Shown here one piece after another: positions 26,366 through 38,755 of a DNA stretch of 64,000 nt (its first letter is position 1; each line of letters begins with the position of its first letter). Made by a program: the position numbers and the translations under genes. This stretch comes from Archegozetes longisetosus (Eukaryota; Arthropoda; Arachnida; Sarcoptiformes; Trhypochthoniidae). Under the pieces are notes generated by a model. It had not been told where the DNA came from and searched no databases. It was given only the letters and a program-made list of their open reading frames with translations. The stretch spans positions 7,470,238-7,534,237 of the forward strand of contig JAEMBT020000008.1 in the NCBI GenBank assembly GCA_018873245.2, in the 5' to 3' direction.

Positions 26366-27532
26366 TTAAGGGTGTATTTGATTCTGTCTGATATAGAAAT
26401 AATATATTTCTAATAAATACGATACAACACGAGAATTGGCCCAAACGTCTGTAACCAAATTATGAATTCTATCCTTTGATTTAGTGCTCATTTCAACCAA
26501 AAAGACTAGAAAGGCTAAAGAGAGTCCCATAAATAATACAACGAAAGCTCCTCTCAGCTGTTTCAAAGTCAATGGTGCAAATTCATAGGCATTTACTTCA
26601 ACTTTAGCGTTAATATCAGGTCCAAAACCTTTAGGTTTGAGTGATTTCCTGACTTCATGTTCATATATTCCACTTTCATCCAATTGTGTGATTCTAGGGT
26701 AAAGACGAAATGCACTTTTGAGAATAACCTTTATTATAACTAGTATTCGGATCTAAGATCAGCTTAAGTTTCAAAAACCTTATATTCAAACTTTATAACA
26801 TGTGAAAACTAAAATTTATCTAAGTCTACACTCACATAAAGTTCAATTTCTTAGTCATTGCCTCGTCAACGCGTCGGGATTTGATTAAAAAGTAAGGTTT
26901 GGTTCCAAAACCAGATTCTGAAATGTGATAATCATACCCTTCGGAATTATCAGTAACTACTTTGGTTTTAAATTTAACTTTAAAATAATGGAGAAGAAGA
27001 CTATCAAGAGATATAACTGAATTGTCTTTGAAGCCATTTTCTATTAATTCCACAGATAGAGTTTCATTGAATACAAAAATAAACGGATCTACAACTTCAG
27101 ATCTTTTCTTGAAATCCAAAGCCATTTCTGAAGTATCGTATTCCATAAAGTCATACATTTCTAAATACTTCGGAACAATTATTTTCGATTCCTTCCAATG
27201 AGGTTTAGTGTACAAATCATTCCAAGAATTTATTCTATCTATAGGTTGTTTGCGTATTAGTAAATCCCATAAGTTTCCAGTAAGAGTGGCCAACAATACA
27301 ATACAGACTAAAAGCCAAAGACAAGCAAACGTTCTTGCCATAAAAGCAGCTGGCTGGCGATCAAAGCGGCCTGAGAGTACAACTATTGCGTAACTCAAAA
27401 TGATTTCCAAAAATTCAATGATTGAACGACTCTTTGCACACAAGACTATTGCTATCATAATAATAGAAATGATAATCGAGTAGTAAGTTTGAATATCGAA
27501 ACATTCCAAGTTACTGAGTAGAGACCATTCTC
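26366..27532 (-). CDS. Ionotropic glutamate receptor-type (IR) channel, pore and C-terminal part
   Basis: Two minus-strand exons, 27532-26836 and 26714-26366, join through an ATT codon split in phase 2. The order of elements is that of the iGluR/IR family. EWSLLSNLECFD leads into transmembrane M1 (YYSIIISIIMIAIVLCAK). The pore loop/M3 block follows (FLEIILSYAIVVLSGRF, then ACLWLLVCIVLLATLTGN). Next comes an S2 ligand-binding lobe and the R-I-x-x-L-x-E-S-G-I motif before M4. M4 is preceded by LTLKQLRGAF and reads FVVLFMGLSLAFLVFLVE. IRs are chemosensory or other ligand-gated cation channels at the plasma membrane. The canonical SYTANLAAF gate motif is replaced by a divergent sequence, as in many divergent IRs. 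The S1 lobe should lie upstream; only a candidate exon at 30440-30685 is seen, and transposon debris lies between. Confidence 0.85.
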
Positions 27533-27803
27533 CTGAATAGGCATGAATTTTATAATAAATTTATTTTAAAATAAAATTTAATTCAATGACGGACACGCTC
27601 AGCGCTCGCACTTTTGGATTTCCACACCGCTAAGGTGTAGATCTCGAAAATCTATTTAAAAATTCAGTTTGAAGAATATTTAATTATAAGAAATTTAATG
27701 AAAATTAACGATAAATTAATGTTCTTTTGAATTTCTTGAATTTTCAAATTTCTTTCTAAATGAATCTCTATTTTAATAATTACGACTTTAATATAAATTC
27801 TAT

Positions 27804-28358
27804 ATTGAAGTACGCTTTACTCTCATAAGTCAAACGCTTGGTCCTAGAAACACAGCTGAGATATTGTCGGACTCCTCCCATCGAGTACTTTAAGTGGGTG
27901 CGATCAAGTTTTAGCCTCATCCACATTTAGAAAACGCACATTTTCTCAGATCATTTTTCGTAAAGAATTCAAATGAATTTTGTTTCCTCAATGGATAATT
28001 AGCCCCGTCAAGGCATCGGTCATAAACGGGTTGGACTCTTAAAAGTTCCTTTTATTTGAAGTTCTTGCTTAGCCAAGGTTCACATGAGTTAACTGCATTG
28101 CAGTTCCCAGTAATTAAAAGGCCTTGTTAAGAGTTTAACCTTTTTATGACCGGTGCCTTGACGGAACTTAGGAGCCAGCACCCATTGAAGAAATAAAGTT
28201 CGGTTAACTTTTGATGAAAATGAGCATTTTTTGAAAAAGTGGGCAAGGCTAAAATTTGATCGTGCCTACTTATAGTACTCGATGGGAATTCCAACAATAA
28301 CTCAGTTGTGTCTCTAGGACCTCGCGTTTGGCCTGTGGGCGTAAAGTGTACTTCAATC
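27804..28358. repeat. Foldback element (~555 bp)
   Basis: Two ~260-base arms are inverted copies of each other. The left begins ATTGAAGTACGCTTTAC and the right ends GTAAAGTGTACTTCAAT. Internal matches include CCCATCGAGTACT and GTCAAGGCA(T/C)CGGTCATAAA. The centre is near 28090. No coding capacity was recognised; a frame at 28127-28360 is just the right arm. It lies within the span of the broken IR gene. Confidence 0.85.
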
Positions 28359-28499
28359 AATTTTACTGGCTAGGAATGCAAGGTATAGAATAACCATTAG
28401 GCCCCTTCTCAAATTTAATTTGTAAATGATAATTCTCCGATTTATCTTAAATCCTAACTCTTCAAAAGTGTACATTTATGACAAAAGCTCCGGAAGATT

Positions 28500-29517
28500 A
28501 TGCGAGCTCATTTAGCAGCTTTGAGAGCATCATTTTGTTTTCTTATTGAGCATATCAACAAAAAGATCAGTATCATCTTCAAGATTCTTGAGCATTTTTT
28601 CAATGTTTGCTTTAAGGTCATCATAACTAAATCTATTGAGACAGTATTCACTTGCCACCATTCGACTTTATCTTTGATAATTGCATCGATGTGTTCTGTC
28701 GGATTTATGTCAGGGCTGCTATCAACTCTAATTGCCTTAGAATTTCGCACCTCCTTCCTTCAAAAAGTGTTATATTGCATTGGCTCTCATGCATAGTGCC
28801 TCGCCGCGAAGAAATACGACTTCGTTTGCATCAAGAATATTAATAGGATCTCGAAGAAATGGAATCACATTTTATTGAAGAATAATTTCACGAAGATAGA
28901 CTGCAATCTAAGACCCTCTTTGTTTCTTTAGAACCTGAATAAGTTTCTTTGCAGTAAGCGTAACTAAAATCCTGATGCATATGGGGTTACGAACCACTTT
29001 ATAGTAACTCTTATCTGAGCTAATGTCTTTACATAAATTCTGTCGGTTAGATGGCTTGACTTTCTAGTTGCATAGATACAAAATTAATACATAAAATCTT
29101 CAGCTCATTCTGTAACAAATTTTGCGAACCATTCCGATTATTAATGTGACTGTTCGTTATTAATGATCTTGAAATCACATGGAAAAGTTTTAACTGTTGT
29201 AGATAGCGTTCATAATAAATGGTCATATGACCCTTCTTTGTCCAAAATCTCTCTCCCAACCTTCGAGAGCCACTGCTTTTGAACCGCTGGCAAAGCAACG
29301 ATTTATTGTTCTCCTGGAAGAGCAATTCAAGCCGACCGCTTCCAAGTTTTGTGACATACTTTGATTGTTTTACTTTAAAATGTTCCTATCCAATCTTCAC
29401 CAGGTGGAACATTTTGGAAATCCATTGGCGAGTGAGGAAAGCCTATTTTTGCAATAGTTTCATCGCGTATATCATTTCGCGTGATACAACGAATTTTGTC
29501 GAAAAATGACTGATCTT
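28500..29517 (-). pseudogene. Decayed Tc1-like transposase
   Basis: The minus strand contains SSPDINPTEHIDAIIKDKVE (within 28750-28508), the conserved 'SPDLNPIEHLWDxLK' block around the third catalytic acid of Tc1-type transposases. Upstream pieces are scattered over several frames up to about 29517 (CITRNDIRDETIAKIGFP; RRLGERFWTKKGHMTIYYER), with frameshifts and stops between. The first two catalytic aspartates are not identifiable. Terminal repeats were not found. It is a fossil copy inserted in the IR gene region. Confidence 0.55.
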
Positions 29518-29997
29518 CTGAATGATAAAGGCTAGCCATTCTGGTTCGCTTAATAAATGCATACTTATAAATACTTCAAATCGACAAACAAAATGATTTC
29601 TCAAAAAATAACATACGTGCGGAAAGGGATATGGTTCTTTTACACTCTGTACATATGTATATGTGAACAATCTAAAGATGATAATGGTTTTGGGGTCTAG
29701 TCTTATCGAGGATACATTTTTGATGAATTGATCATCAACTCTTTTTGTGTTTTAGGGTTCAATATATTCCTATCAATTTGTCTCTAAATTACTCCATTTA
29801 ATAGTTATATACCATTTGAAAATAATTTATACTGTTTGAGAATTTTCTTAATTTTCTAACACTATTAGTATTTGAAGTTAAAACTGCCCTTATTAGTTGT
29901 TCACTTGCCAAGTTTCTATTCTGTCTCTATCACAACAATACCTTTAAGCAAAGCTAGGTTTTCGAGTAATGCAGCTCAAATGCGATGTTCCCTTTAC

Positions 29998-30347
29998 TCA
30001 TGTTAAAAATAAATTATGCAAACTCAATACCAACTTAGCCGGGCTATCTATACCTTCAAGTATTCTCTTTATCGTCACTGACCTGAAGCAGCTTGAGCAT
30101 TGTTCATCAATGAATTAACAGAAAAGTTTACTTTTTTCAGTTTGACTTGCAATCGATGATCTTTCAAATGTTCCAATATAACGAGTCAGAGTAGAGCCTT
30201 GGTTCTTCAATATATCATCCACACTCTTTGTAGGACAATATGGAAATAATGTTATGTGTATTTTTTCTTCAGGAGACCTTAGACTATAATCTAATAAATA
30301 TTTCTCAAAATCTTTTACATGAGATGGGATTTTAACACTTCGAATAA
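29998..30347 (-). pseudogene. Unassigned minus-strand coding remnant
   Basis: From 30347 to 29998 one minus-strand frame stays open except for a single internal stop (TAA near 30118). It has protein-like composition (VKIPSHVKDFEKYLLDYSLR; ILEGIDSPAKLVLSLHN). It sits between the candidate S1 exon and the pore exons of the IR gene, but I see no IR S1 motifs in it. It may be part of another transposon. Confidence 0.25.
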
Positions 30348-30439
30348 AAATATAATAGAATCAGTTGTTAAAGATTATTTTTGCAATGTATCTAGAACGC
30401 GGAATTTTGAATTAATCACATAAATGAACAAATACTTAC

Positions 30440-30685
30440 TTTGTTTTCATGTAATTTGCAAAATTTTTCAATAAAACGATTAATGGTCCACAATATTGAT
30501 AGTAAAGAATAGAAGTATTGTCTGTTGTTGTCAAATTTTCTTCATATGTGATAATCGGTGGCCACATATAGGGCTGGACTTCTATTGTATTATTAGTTGG
30601 ATTGTTACCCAAAATCAATGTATCATTAACAGAATTGAGTGCAACGCACTGATAGCTATAATCCATAATTACATTAATGTTTATC
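30440..30685 (-). CDS. Candidate S1 (ligand-binding) exon of an ionotropic receptor
   Basis: This minus-strand exon is bounded by acceptor TTTTTATAG and donor GTAAGT, phase 2 on both sides. It encodes EVQPYMWPPIITYEENL, then TSILYYQYCGPLIVLLKNFA. That resembles the first half of an IR S1 lobe, where a 'xPPfi' strand is followed by a 'G....ll..la' helix. It lies about 3 kb upstream of the pore exons on the same strand. The second half of S1, with the 'R..vdFs.P' stretch, was not found, so the gene may be truncated or disrupted by the Tc1 and foldback insertions. The link is inference. Confidence 0.45.
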
Positions 30686-30753
30686 CTATAAAAAGTGAAG
30701 TTTTCAAATGCATAGAAATAAGTATTCATTATTTAATTATTATATTGTTATAA

Positions 30754-33695
30754 TGTTATGGCCCAGGATATAGTTTCAACTACAGATAAACTATCATTTG
30801 AACTTAAGCTAAAGCTAAATTATACTGAAAACTTTAAAACAAGTTAAATTTGAAAGGATCGTTTATTTGAAAAAATTTTGAATTTTAATTTATTACCGAT
30901 AATATGAGCAAATTCTTTATTTAAAAACTATAAATGAATTAGACTTCATAACAAATAAAATCTATCCCTTAGTAACAAAGTCGCTTTATTTTGTTTAGAA
31001 CTAAAATTGTCTTATTTAATATTAAAGGAACAGGATATTTTTCTCTTAATTTCACGACATCGTAAATTGAATTGCGAAATGGGCAGTTTTGAAGAACCTT
31101 TTAAAGAGGAAAAATTTTAAAACCTCAAGTTGTTTTTATTCGTATTTCGTCTACTTCTCAATAAAGAACTGTAGAAATATTTGAATCTAGAGGCAAAATT
31201 TAGAGATATAGCAAATAATCTTTTCACATAACACCCACTGAAGGATACATTGCGATATTTGCTGTGATTCTCTGCTCTGTGGGCATAAATTAAACAAGTA
31301 TAAATTATTATTCTAAAATTTTTCAATGAAAATCTGCTTAAAATTTCATGACTGAAATTGATTGCTTCTCATATTGATATCATTTTTCAAAAAACATTCA
31401 TAAGACGAGTATTAAATACTCTTGAAATATTATGGAAATCTTTAAAATTTTCGCCATTTTGACAATTACATTAAGACTTAGTCCTATATGTTAGTCATAT
31501 TTCGAATAGCTACGTACTCAAATATTATTAACCAATAGAGTGCTTTGTCTATTACCGAAACTTATTGCTATAGAAACGAATCGGTTTGAATTTGAATATT
31601 GTTTGAAAGATTACGACCTGGAATCTTTTTAAAATCTGAACCATCTTACAAAAGAATAATTTTGTTAATAAATTTACTTTGAATAAGATTTTATAAATGG
31701 GTTTTATTCTAAACAAAAAACTAGTGAGAAAAAGCAGTGCATTCAATTTCTAATAAAATAGGGACTATGAATACATAACATTCTTGGGTAGGATAGGCAC
31801 AAGTTCAGATCCGAGTGAGACTGTGTCCTTCATAAATGTTGGTAACCCCTTAAAATACGAACTGTAGGATTGAAACTTGAAGTCAGAGCACTTCAGACAT
31901 TGACAAAATGACATTATGCCCCTTCAATTGAAATTTATTTTTTAAGCCTAATCTGGAAATACGCTTTACATCGGGTTATACTGTTTTGTAGGTTTACATT
32001 CAAAAAGTTAATTTGAACTGAATATAATGATCTAAAAGTTTCTCAATACATATTAACATTGCAAAATTAGTTGTTAACTAACTTTTTAAACAGTACTACT
32101 ACTCAATGAATTTAATGTCCAAAGTTTTACACTTTGAGCGCATACGTCACTCAACTGTATTGACTAAATAGAAAAAGCATTGGCGTAATACGACAGTAGT
32201 TTATGTTTACGCAATTTATATTTTTGATAAAATTATTAAATTAATCAAATAATGTGAATTCATTAGTCTCAATATGAATACACTAGAGTTGATTTAGAGT
32301 TGATACTAGAGTGGATAAGGTTTTTACATTAGTTTAAAATTTGATAAGAAGTAAACTTAAAACGCATTCTATTCTATTCTATGCTTTCGCTGTTTAAGAC
32401 GAGTCCTTCATATAGTGAATTTAGATGACTTTAATATCCTTAAAGTACGAATAAGTTATAGTAAGTGTAAATTGATCCTTCCTAGTAATTCACTATAGAG
32501 TTATTTACTGTATTCTTTGGTTTGATAAACATTTTCGAATAAATTCTTAACTCACTTTTGGATAAATAATTTCATATTAGTTAATGACATTGACTTTACT
32601 TTATGTATTTAAGAGCTAAATACAACTTTTAAAATGTTTTAGCTGTTTGAATAAAACAAGTATTTACTTATTCAATATCATAAAAATTAATAAACATTAT
32701 AAACTTACCAAATAATGTTTTCAAAAGAATCGCCAAGTTCTTGAATATGAAGTTTTTTGATATTGCAAAAGACTTTTTTGGCATAACATCCAATAAAGAA
32801 TAGAATGAAAAGTTTGTTATGACTCTCTATCTCTATGGATATAAATGAAACAAAATTTATTGATTTAAATATATAGCTAACAAAACTATAGTTAGTACCA
32901 TTCAAATCCTGTACATCGTTAGAATTGTCTTTACATAGAATTGAGAATTTTGGAGATATCTCTAGTAAAGTCTATTGTATATATGACTTTCATTTACGAA
33001 AACAATGAGATGTTTGTTACGATTCTCTATCTCTTAGGGTATAAGTCGAGTAAAATTCAATAAATGTCAACAGAATCATTAGAATTTTGTAAAACACAAG
33101 AATCTTATTTACATCGAGTTTCATGACTTCGTGATATCGCAAGTTATTGTCAGATACAAACTTCATGTATGAAACTAAATGTTATAGTTAGCGCTTTGAT
33201 ATCTCTATAGAAATAAATTGGGTCTTATTTTGAATAATTCTTCTATAATATTGTTTGCAAATGGCTATTAACTTAAACACATTTTAATAAATCCCTTAGA
33301 AAATAGTTCCTAAGCTTTATTATTATTAACTGTTTATGGATAATTTTGGGAAACTCACATTCGAGACTAAAGCACCAAAACGAATACATCAAGGCACAAG
33401 ATATGTTTGAAACAGAGTTTCTACAGAATCAACAATTTAAAGCAGAAATTAATCAGTAGCATAGTTAGGAAAGTGCAAGAATTTATTATAAGTTATTCGT
33501 CTATTATGAGATATATCCGTCTTTATCATACACATAAAGATAAACATTTGCCTAATCATACGGTTATTTCCATTAATAAATAAAAAATCGTATGAATTTA
33601 TGTTTCTAAAATTGTGAAAAAATCTTAAATTTTGCCCAACTATGGCCATTAGAGATAAAACTCTACTATTTTGATTCTTATCGAATATAGATGTA
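30754..33695. repeat. Three degenerate copies of a local repeat in AT-rich DNA
   Basis: Segments near 31190-31300, 32740-32870 and 32990-33130 share the order ATAACA(T/C)CCA...GAA, then TGTTA(T/C)GA(T/C)TCTCTATCTCT, then GGATATAA. The first two also share minus-strand text (AENHSK..., GCYVKRLF versus ESHNKL..., GCYAKKVF). They look like diverged duplications of a ~200-base unit, possibly once an exon. No gene is supported elsewhere in this stretch. Confidence 0.4.
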
Positions 33696-34331
33696 CAAGG
33701 TGGGCCAAAAGTCGCTCGATAGTTTCAATGGCCATTAACTTTGAACCAATGAATATTTTCAAAAATATTTCGTAGGCGAAGCCTCTGTGCATGTGAGTCT
33801 TGTTTGGCGTAAAAATTGAGCACATGTTTATAGTAGAAAAATGGTGAAATACAAAACTTAGCAGTGCATTTTTACTGTTCGCGAAGCTTATAATCAAATA
33901 AATGTATTGTTTCAATTCAGAGAAGTTTTAAAAGAGTATTTGGACTTAGAGATGATCCAAGCAGTAAAGGAATAATGGATCTTATTGAGAAGTTCGAAGA
34001 AACAGGCAGTGTGGCTGATGCTGAACGAAGTGGTCGACCCTCTATTATGACTGAAGAGAATGTAAACCCAAGAGTATTAGCGATCTGGAGTCACGCGAGT
34101 TTGAACAGACCAAGGAAGAAATGTTACACTTTGTCATTAATAACTTTACAAAGAGAATGCATCACGCAATAGCCGCAGAGCCGCAGAAGGAGCACTCATT
34201 GAAAACATTGCCACACAATCTATGCAAAACCTCCATTATCTTACTTTAAATAAAAGGAATTTTGAAAATCCATGAACTATTCCAAAAAATATTACAAATT
34301 AAATATGTTGAGTGACTTTTGGCCCTATCTG
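33696..34331 (+). mobile_element. Deleted Tc1/mariner-like element (~636 bp)
   Basis: The ends are inverted repeats sharing GGGCCAAAAGTC(G/A)CTC (left from 33696, right to 34331) and are flanked by TA on both sides (33694-33695 and 34332-34333). The interior encodes, with frame breaks, an N-terminal HTH region: KYKT-stop-QCIFTVREAYNQ, then LIEKFEETGSVADAERSGRP. The latter is the 'F.etGsv.d..rsGRP' motif of Tc1-like transposases. The catalytic core is deleted. The element ends about 2 kb 3' of the RING gene at 36.3 kb. Confidence 0.75.
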
Positions 34332-34333
34332 TA

Positions 34334-35117
34334 TATTAACCTTTCGTCACAACTGTGGGATAACATTTTTCCGAGTTATACTTTAAAAACATCGCTATAA
34401 TCAATTAAATGTCTTGAATTTTTGAGAATTTAGGTATTCCTCAGTAATGTACCTGACTTTGAGTGACAGAAACCTGATTAATTTAGACTTATAACTTTAA
34501 TTTTAAACACTTTTTTTCTGGTAACATGTCTTTCTGAGGACATAAATTTGCCCTAACATCGCAGTGCTTCGTGTTTACTATATGTGTTTCAGTGCTATGA
34601 TATGCTACTTGCAATTTGAACCACTGAGGACGCTATAAAAGATAATAACTAGAAATGAATTAATTGGTAAATTAAAACTTCGAAAACAAGGGCTAACTTT
34701 GATTTGAAAGCATTCGAAGCAACCTAGAACAGATATAAAACATGAAAAATGTAGGGTAAAATTTTACCCAGCAGTTAATTTTACGTTTTCAGAAGTTAAG
34801 GTGCGACGAAAGATTAATTTGAAAAATGTTTGTAATAAAATCAAAGTGTCCTTAAATTAATAAAAACAGGCTTACCACAAAATTAAAAGAAATAAAATTT
34901 CAATCATAGGCTGAACTCTAGAGTTGAGAAATCTCAATAAGATTTAAACTTTTGATGATTAAGCTAATCGCAAGACTAAAAATCAAACGACTAAAATGGT
35001 CTGTTTAATAAAAATAAATAACTATTCTGATATGTTGAATGCAATAAAACATTTTGTATTGTTTGATTGATAGAATAATCTTGAAGTCAACTTTGGACAA
35101 ACTAATAAACACATAAT
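34334..35117. other. AT-rich spacer, no supported gene
   Basis: Nothing recognised between the Tc1-like element and the dispersed repeat copy. Confidence 0.5.
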
Positions 35118-35420
35118 AAACATAGGGTCAATCAGGGCTAATGGGTCTAAAGGGGTTTCCAACCCCTTACTCCCCAAGTATGATACATCATTAGATTCAG
35201 TTCATCGAGCTGAACATTTTGATACCACACTTGACCACTTCTGACTAACTCCCGACGGGAGTGGCTGACCCCGCCAAGTGATATATCATTGAACTCAGAA
35301 TATCGAACTGAGCATTTTGATACTTCACTTGATCAATTATCGCAAGTAGTTCTCGAGATATTCATCTTTGATTGGTTTATAAACCTCTAGCCGTAACCCA
35401 GTGGGTTTTTAGCCTTAACA
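35118..35420. repeat. Dispersed GC-richer repeat, partial copy of 55157-55764
   Basis: Shares long stretches with 55157-55470 in the same orientation: GGGTCTAAAGGGGTTT, CCCCAAGTATGATA, CAACTCCCGACGGGAGTGGC, CGAACTGAGCATTTTGATAC. The copies differ by point changes and a ~30-base duplication. It is more GC-rich than its surroundings. No coding frame was recognised. Confidence 0.85.
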
Positions 35421-36305
35421 GTCACAGTGATTCCACTTTCAAAAGGGTAAATTAAGAGAGAATTCTCTTGTTTTCAGAACTGTTACACAGCTTTCTTATT
35501 TATCTATATCAGATTTATAATTAGTATAAATTAAAAGGAATAGCAATTTGAGTTTGAAAATTCATTGATAGGGATAAAACTATGACCACAAATTAATGAG
35601 AATAAGTGTCACAATTCTAATAATGTTATCCATGAGCTCTAGGTCTCAATAAATAAACGCTACTAATTTTAACACGTTGAACACAGTTCAGTTAAAGATA
35701 GATTTATTTTGGATACTAAATATTAAGAAATTTATCAGATATAAAATCGATATGTTAAATTAAGCTTAAGAAGCAATCAATTAAAAAATGAGTCGAAAAC
35801 CCATCTTCATGTTTATATTAATATTTAGGCGTTGAAGTGTGTCGCCATTGTGTTGAGATCCCAAATCAGGACCCGAGTTCGGTGGATCGCTAAATTTGGT
35901 TGAATTAATTTTAGCACATAAACACAAAAACAAATAATTGAAAACTAGTGAAAAAATTGTTATACTTTTTGAAATACACCAAGAGGTGTTTATTGTTTTA
36001 AATCTAACAATTAAATGACAAAGTTTCAGGGATTACCGAATATATATTTTGAGTTCTTTGTTCATTTCTTATAAAGGATTATAAGGGGTAAAGTATTAAA
36101 AAGTATTTGGTATTATTTCCGGGAAGGCAAACATAGGCTCAAAATTAATCCATTTATTGATAGATAAGGTTACTTTTGAGGTCAATTATTGAAACATCTC
36201 AATATTATCTCTTTTCGAATTTAATGAAAACCCTAAACTATTTATACTTTAGATATGAGTTAGAATTAAACTTAAAACGATAAAATAAATTTTAGAAAAT
36301 CATAT
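35421..36305. other. Intergenic, no supported gene
   Basis: AT-rich apart from a GC-richer island at about 35830-35900 (GAGATCCCAAATCAGGACCC, then CGAGTTCGGTGGATCGC). I cannot assign it; a SINE or LTR end is possible. Confidence 0.4.
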
Positions 36306-38576
36306 TTAATCTGTGACTTGAAATATAGAGATATCCATATCTGAAATGTAAAAGTTTACATATTTCTCGGGTTTAGGTCGAACACAAGAGCTCCCTAAAT
36401 ATCTTTTGAAGACTATACAATTCCAAACGCCGCAAAACTTTTTAGACAATTGTTTAAACATATTTTTTGTGAATTCAGACCAATTATTCTACTTCTTAAT
36501 CCCGTTAAATACAAGTTCTTTAGTTACTTTAATATAATTTTCCTCCATATCAGTCTTAAATATAACCAAATCTTCATCCAATTCACCTGAACATAGAAGC
36601 TGTGCTAATTTTTTCAAATCGATCTATGGGTAGAAGATAAGTTCTTGTTTTGTAATTTGAAATTTCTTAATGCTTACAAGAATTAGCATAGTTATACTAC
36701 TGTACTTTCTACTACTGTAGTAGTAGTTTCTACTACTGTAAATAAATCTCATTTTCGGGTTAAGTAAAGGTAATACAGACAAATAAAGACTATGTCCAAG
36801 CTTTTAAACTTTTAATGAGCTAGATTCACAGTAATACAGCTGCTATTTTGTAATGAAACTCTAAAGTTGATTCGACTCATACTGATGGTATTTGAACAGT
36901 CCGTGGAATCGAGAATCACGATATTTTTTGGAACAATATTTCAGCTTTTTGAAGATAGCAACAACAAGAAATACGATATGATAGCTAAGTATATTATAAT
37001 TGATTTTAATATATGACATTTAATGCAAAAATATTAAACAAGACTTTAATTTCCGAAAATAGCTCATACTTCGGATCCATAAGAATATTTTAATTAGAGT
37101 GACTCGAAACTAGAGCTGACTATTAAGTTCATATTATTAAATTTTTTGGTCAAGAAAATAAGTTTCCAAGCATTAATGAGTGAACGAAATAAGGTTCTAT
37201 ACGGAATAAAAGATTTGAAAATTCGTGAAAAATTCTAAAAATATTTTTAAAAATCTTTGAAGGTTTTGAGGCGTTCGATGCTAGTGAAATGGCTTATTAT
37301 AAAATAAATGACTCACTTCATCATAAATTTTATGGACAGTTATCCATACTTTTCTGAACCTCAATCCGACAAAATTGTTATTACCAACGATTTCCGAATA
37401 ATTTCTGTTATCGTCATAGAATGCGTGGCACTGCCAAAGACTATCCAATTTCGATTCAACATTAATTCGAATAGTTTTACAAACATCAGATAGTTTCGTT
37501 TCTCTACTGATCACATCTTTAGCTATAGGAATAATTTTATTAATTATTTCTATTGGAGTACTTGGCGGAATTATCTCCAAAGATTCGATATGTTTTCGAG
37601 CTTCAATTAACATTTGATTTTCTGAGACCTGAAATTAAAAATCGGTCTAAAATAAATATTTCGTAACAAACTCGTGTTTGATTGTTTTTCGAACCTTGAA
37701 ATAATGGCTTATCTCTGAAGGATTACTATTTGAAATTTTTTCTATCGTTTGAAAATATTTTTCATTTTCAACTTCTAACGACTGGATTCTAATCGATGCA
37801 ATTTTCAGTTCGACTTTCACTTTTTTGTTACCTTCGAGTAAACTTTTGAAACAATTGTGTTGACTAATCATTTCAAGTTCACATTCTTTGCATATTTTCT
37901 TGTCAAAACTACACGATTCTAAGTGATTATTCAAATGATCTAGTGATTCAATTTGTTCACATCCTTTGTCTCAGTTGTTGCAGTGAATTTTCAACTTTCC
38001 CAACAAATTAAGCAGAAATCTAGATTAGAAAATTAGAAAAATAAATATTAATATAACTTATATATAACATATATATATAAACCAAAAAATTTAGATTTTT
38101 TATTAGTCTCAAATACAGAAGTGTAATGCGCTTGTTTCTAATTTATATATTAAAGAAAAATATCCACCAACGATAATGCAAGACTATAATTTCTTCATCC
38201 ATAAACTTTATGGACATCGCATATTGCTGAGAGCGCTCGCTTTTAATTTTTTTCTTCGAATACTATTTTTCGTGCGCGCTTAGCGATATTTTTTAATCAC
38301 TTTGATAATGACATCATAAATGATCTGAAATAAAATAAAAATACGCGCTTACGTACATCGGGGGCATGTCAGTAAATCTGCACTTAAGACCTTTCTATCG
38401 TACGGACAACTATTGTTGGTCTTTAACCATTCAGTAATACTTTCTTCACAAAATGTGTGTAGACAACAATTGGTGAAAACAGGGTTTATTAAAATCTCTT
38501 GGCAAATAGTACATGTAAATTCTTTTTTCTCAGTTTCTGTCAAGTCCACAAATCTGTCCAATTCTAAACCAGGCAT
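36306..38576 (-). pseudogene. RING - zinc finger - coiled coil - double dynein-light-chain-like gene, copy 1, with two in-frame stops
   Basis: Four minus-strand exons join in phase: 38576-38353, 38019-37695, 37628-37317 and 36623-36306. The last two are 312 and 318 nt, exactly as in the paralogue at 40667-42223. Exon 1 encodes an NRDP1-like RING starting MPGLELDRFVDL; the fourth ligand is His (CCLHTFC) but the sixth is Ser (CEES). Exon 2 encodes a TRAF-type zinc finger and coiled coil. Exon 3 encodes a DYNLL/LC8-like domain (LSDVCKTIRINVESKLDSLW, WQC, then WITVHKIYDE). Exon 4 encodes a second one (FCGVWNCIVFKRYLGSS, then FYISDMDISIFQ). In-frame stops are TGA at 37973-37971 (zinc finger) and TAG at 36491-36489 (start of the second light-chain domain). 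Reading frames are otherwise intact, so loss of function looks recent, or the stops are sequence errors. Confidence 0.8.
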
Positions 38577-38755
38577 TACTTTTATGAAGACAAATTGAAA
38601 AGAAATCAAAAGTTCACATAAAAAATATTCATTAGTTTGAAAACTTCTACGATGATTAACAGTAGGCAACTTGTTCAGTTTAACATATTTGAAAATTATA
38701 TTCTAATTTTGACTCTGATTCCGCGTTAGATAAACTTTTCTAAAGATGCACAATT

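Noticed and set aside
28127..28360. Minus-strand frame of 77 codons
   Set aside because: Coincides exactly with the right arm of the foldback element.
28500..28796. Plus-strand frame of 98 codons
   Set aside because: Shadow of the Tc1-like transposase on the other strand, where SPDINPTEH is encoded.
35830..35905. GC-richer island with GTTCGGTGGATCGC
   Set aside because: Considered a tRNA-derived SINE head or an LTR end, but no A/B box pair, poly-A or second LTR could be found.
36693..36740. TACTACTG / CAGTAGTA repeats
   Set aside because: A short, partly palindromic trinucleotide-like run. No evidence of function.
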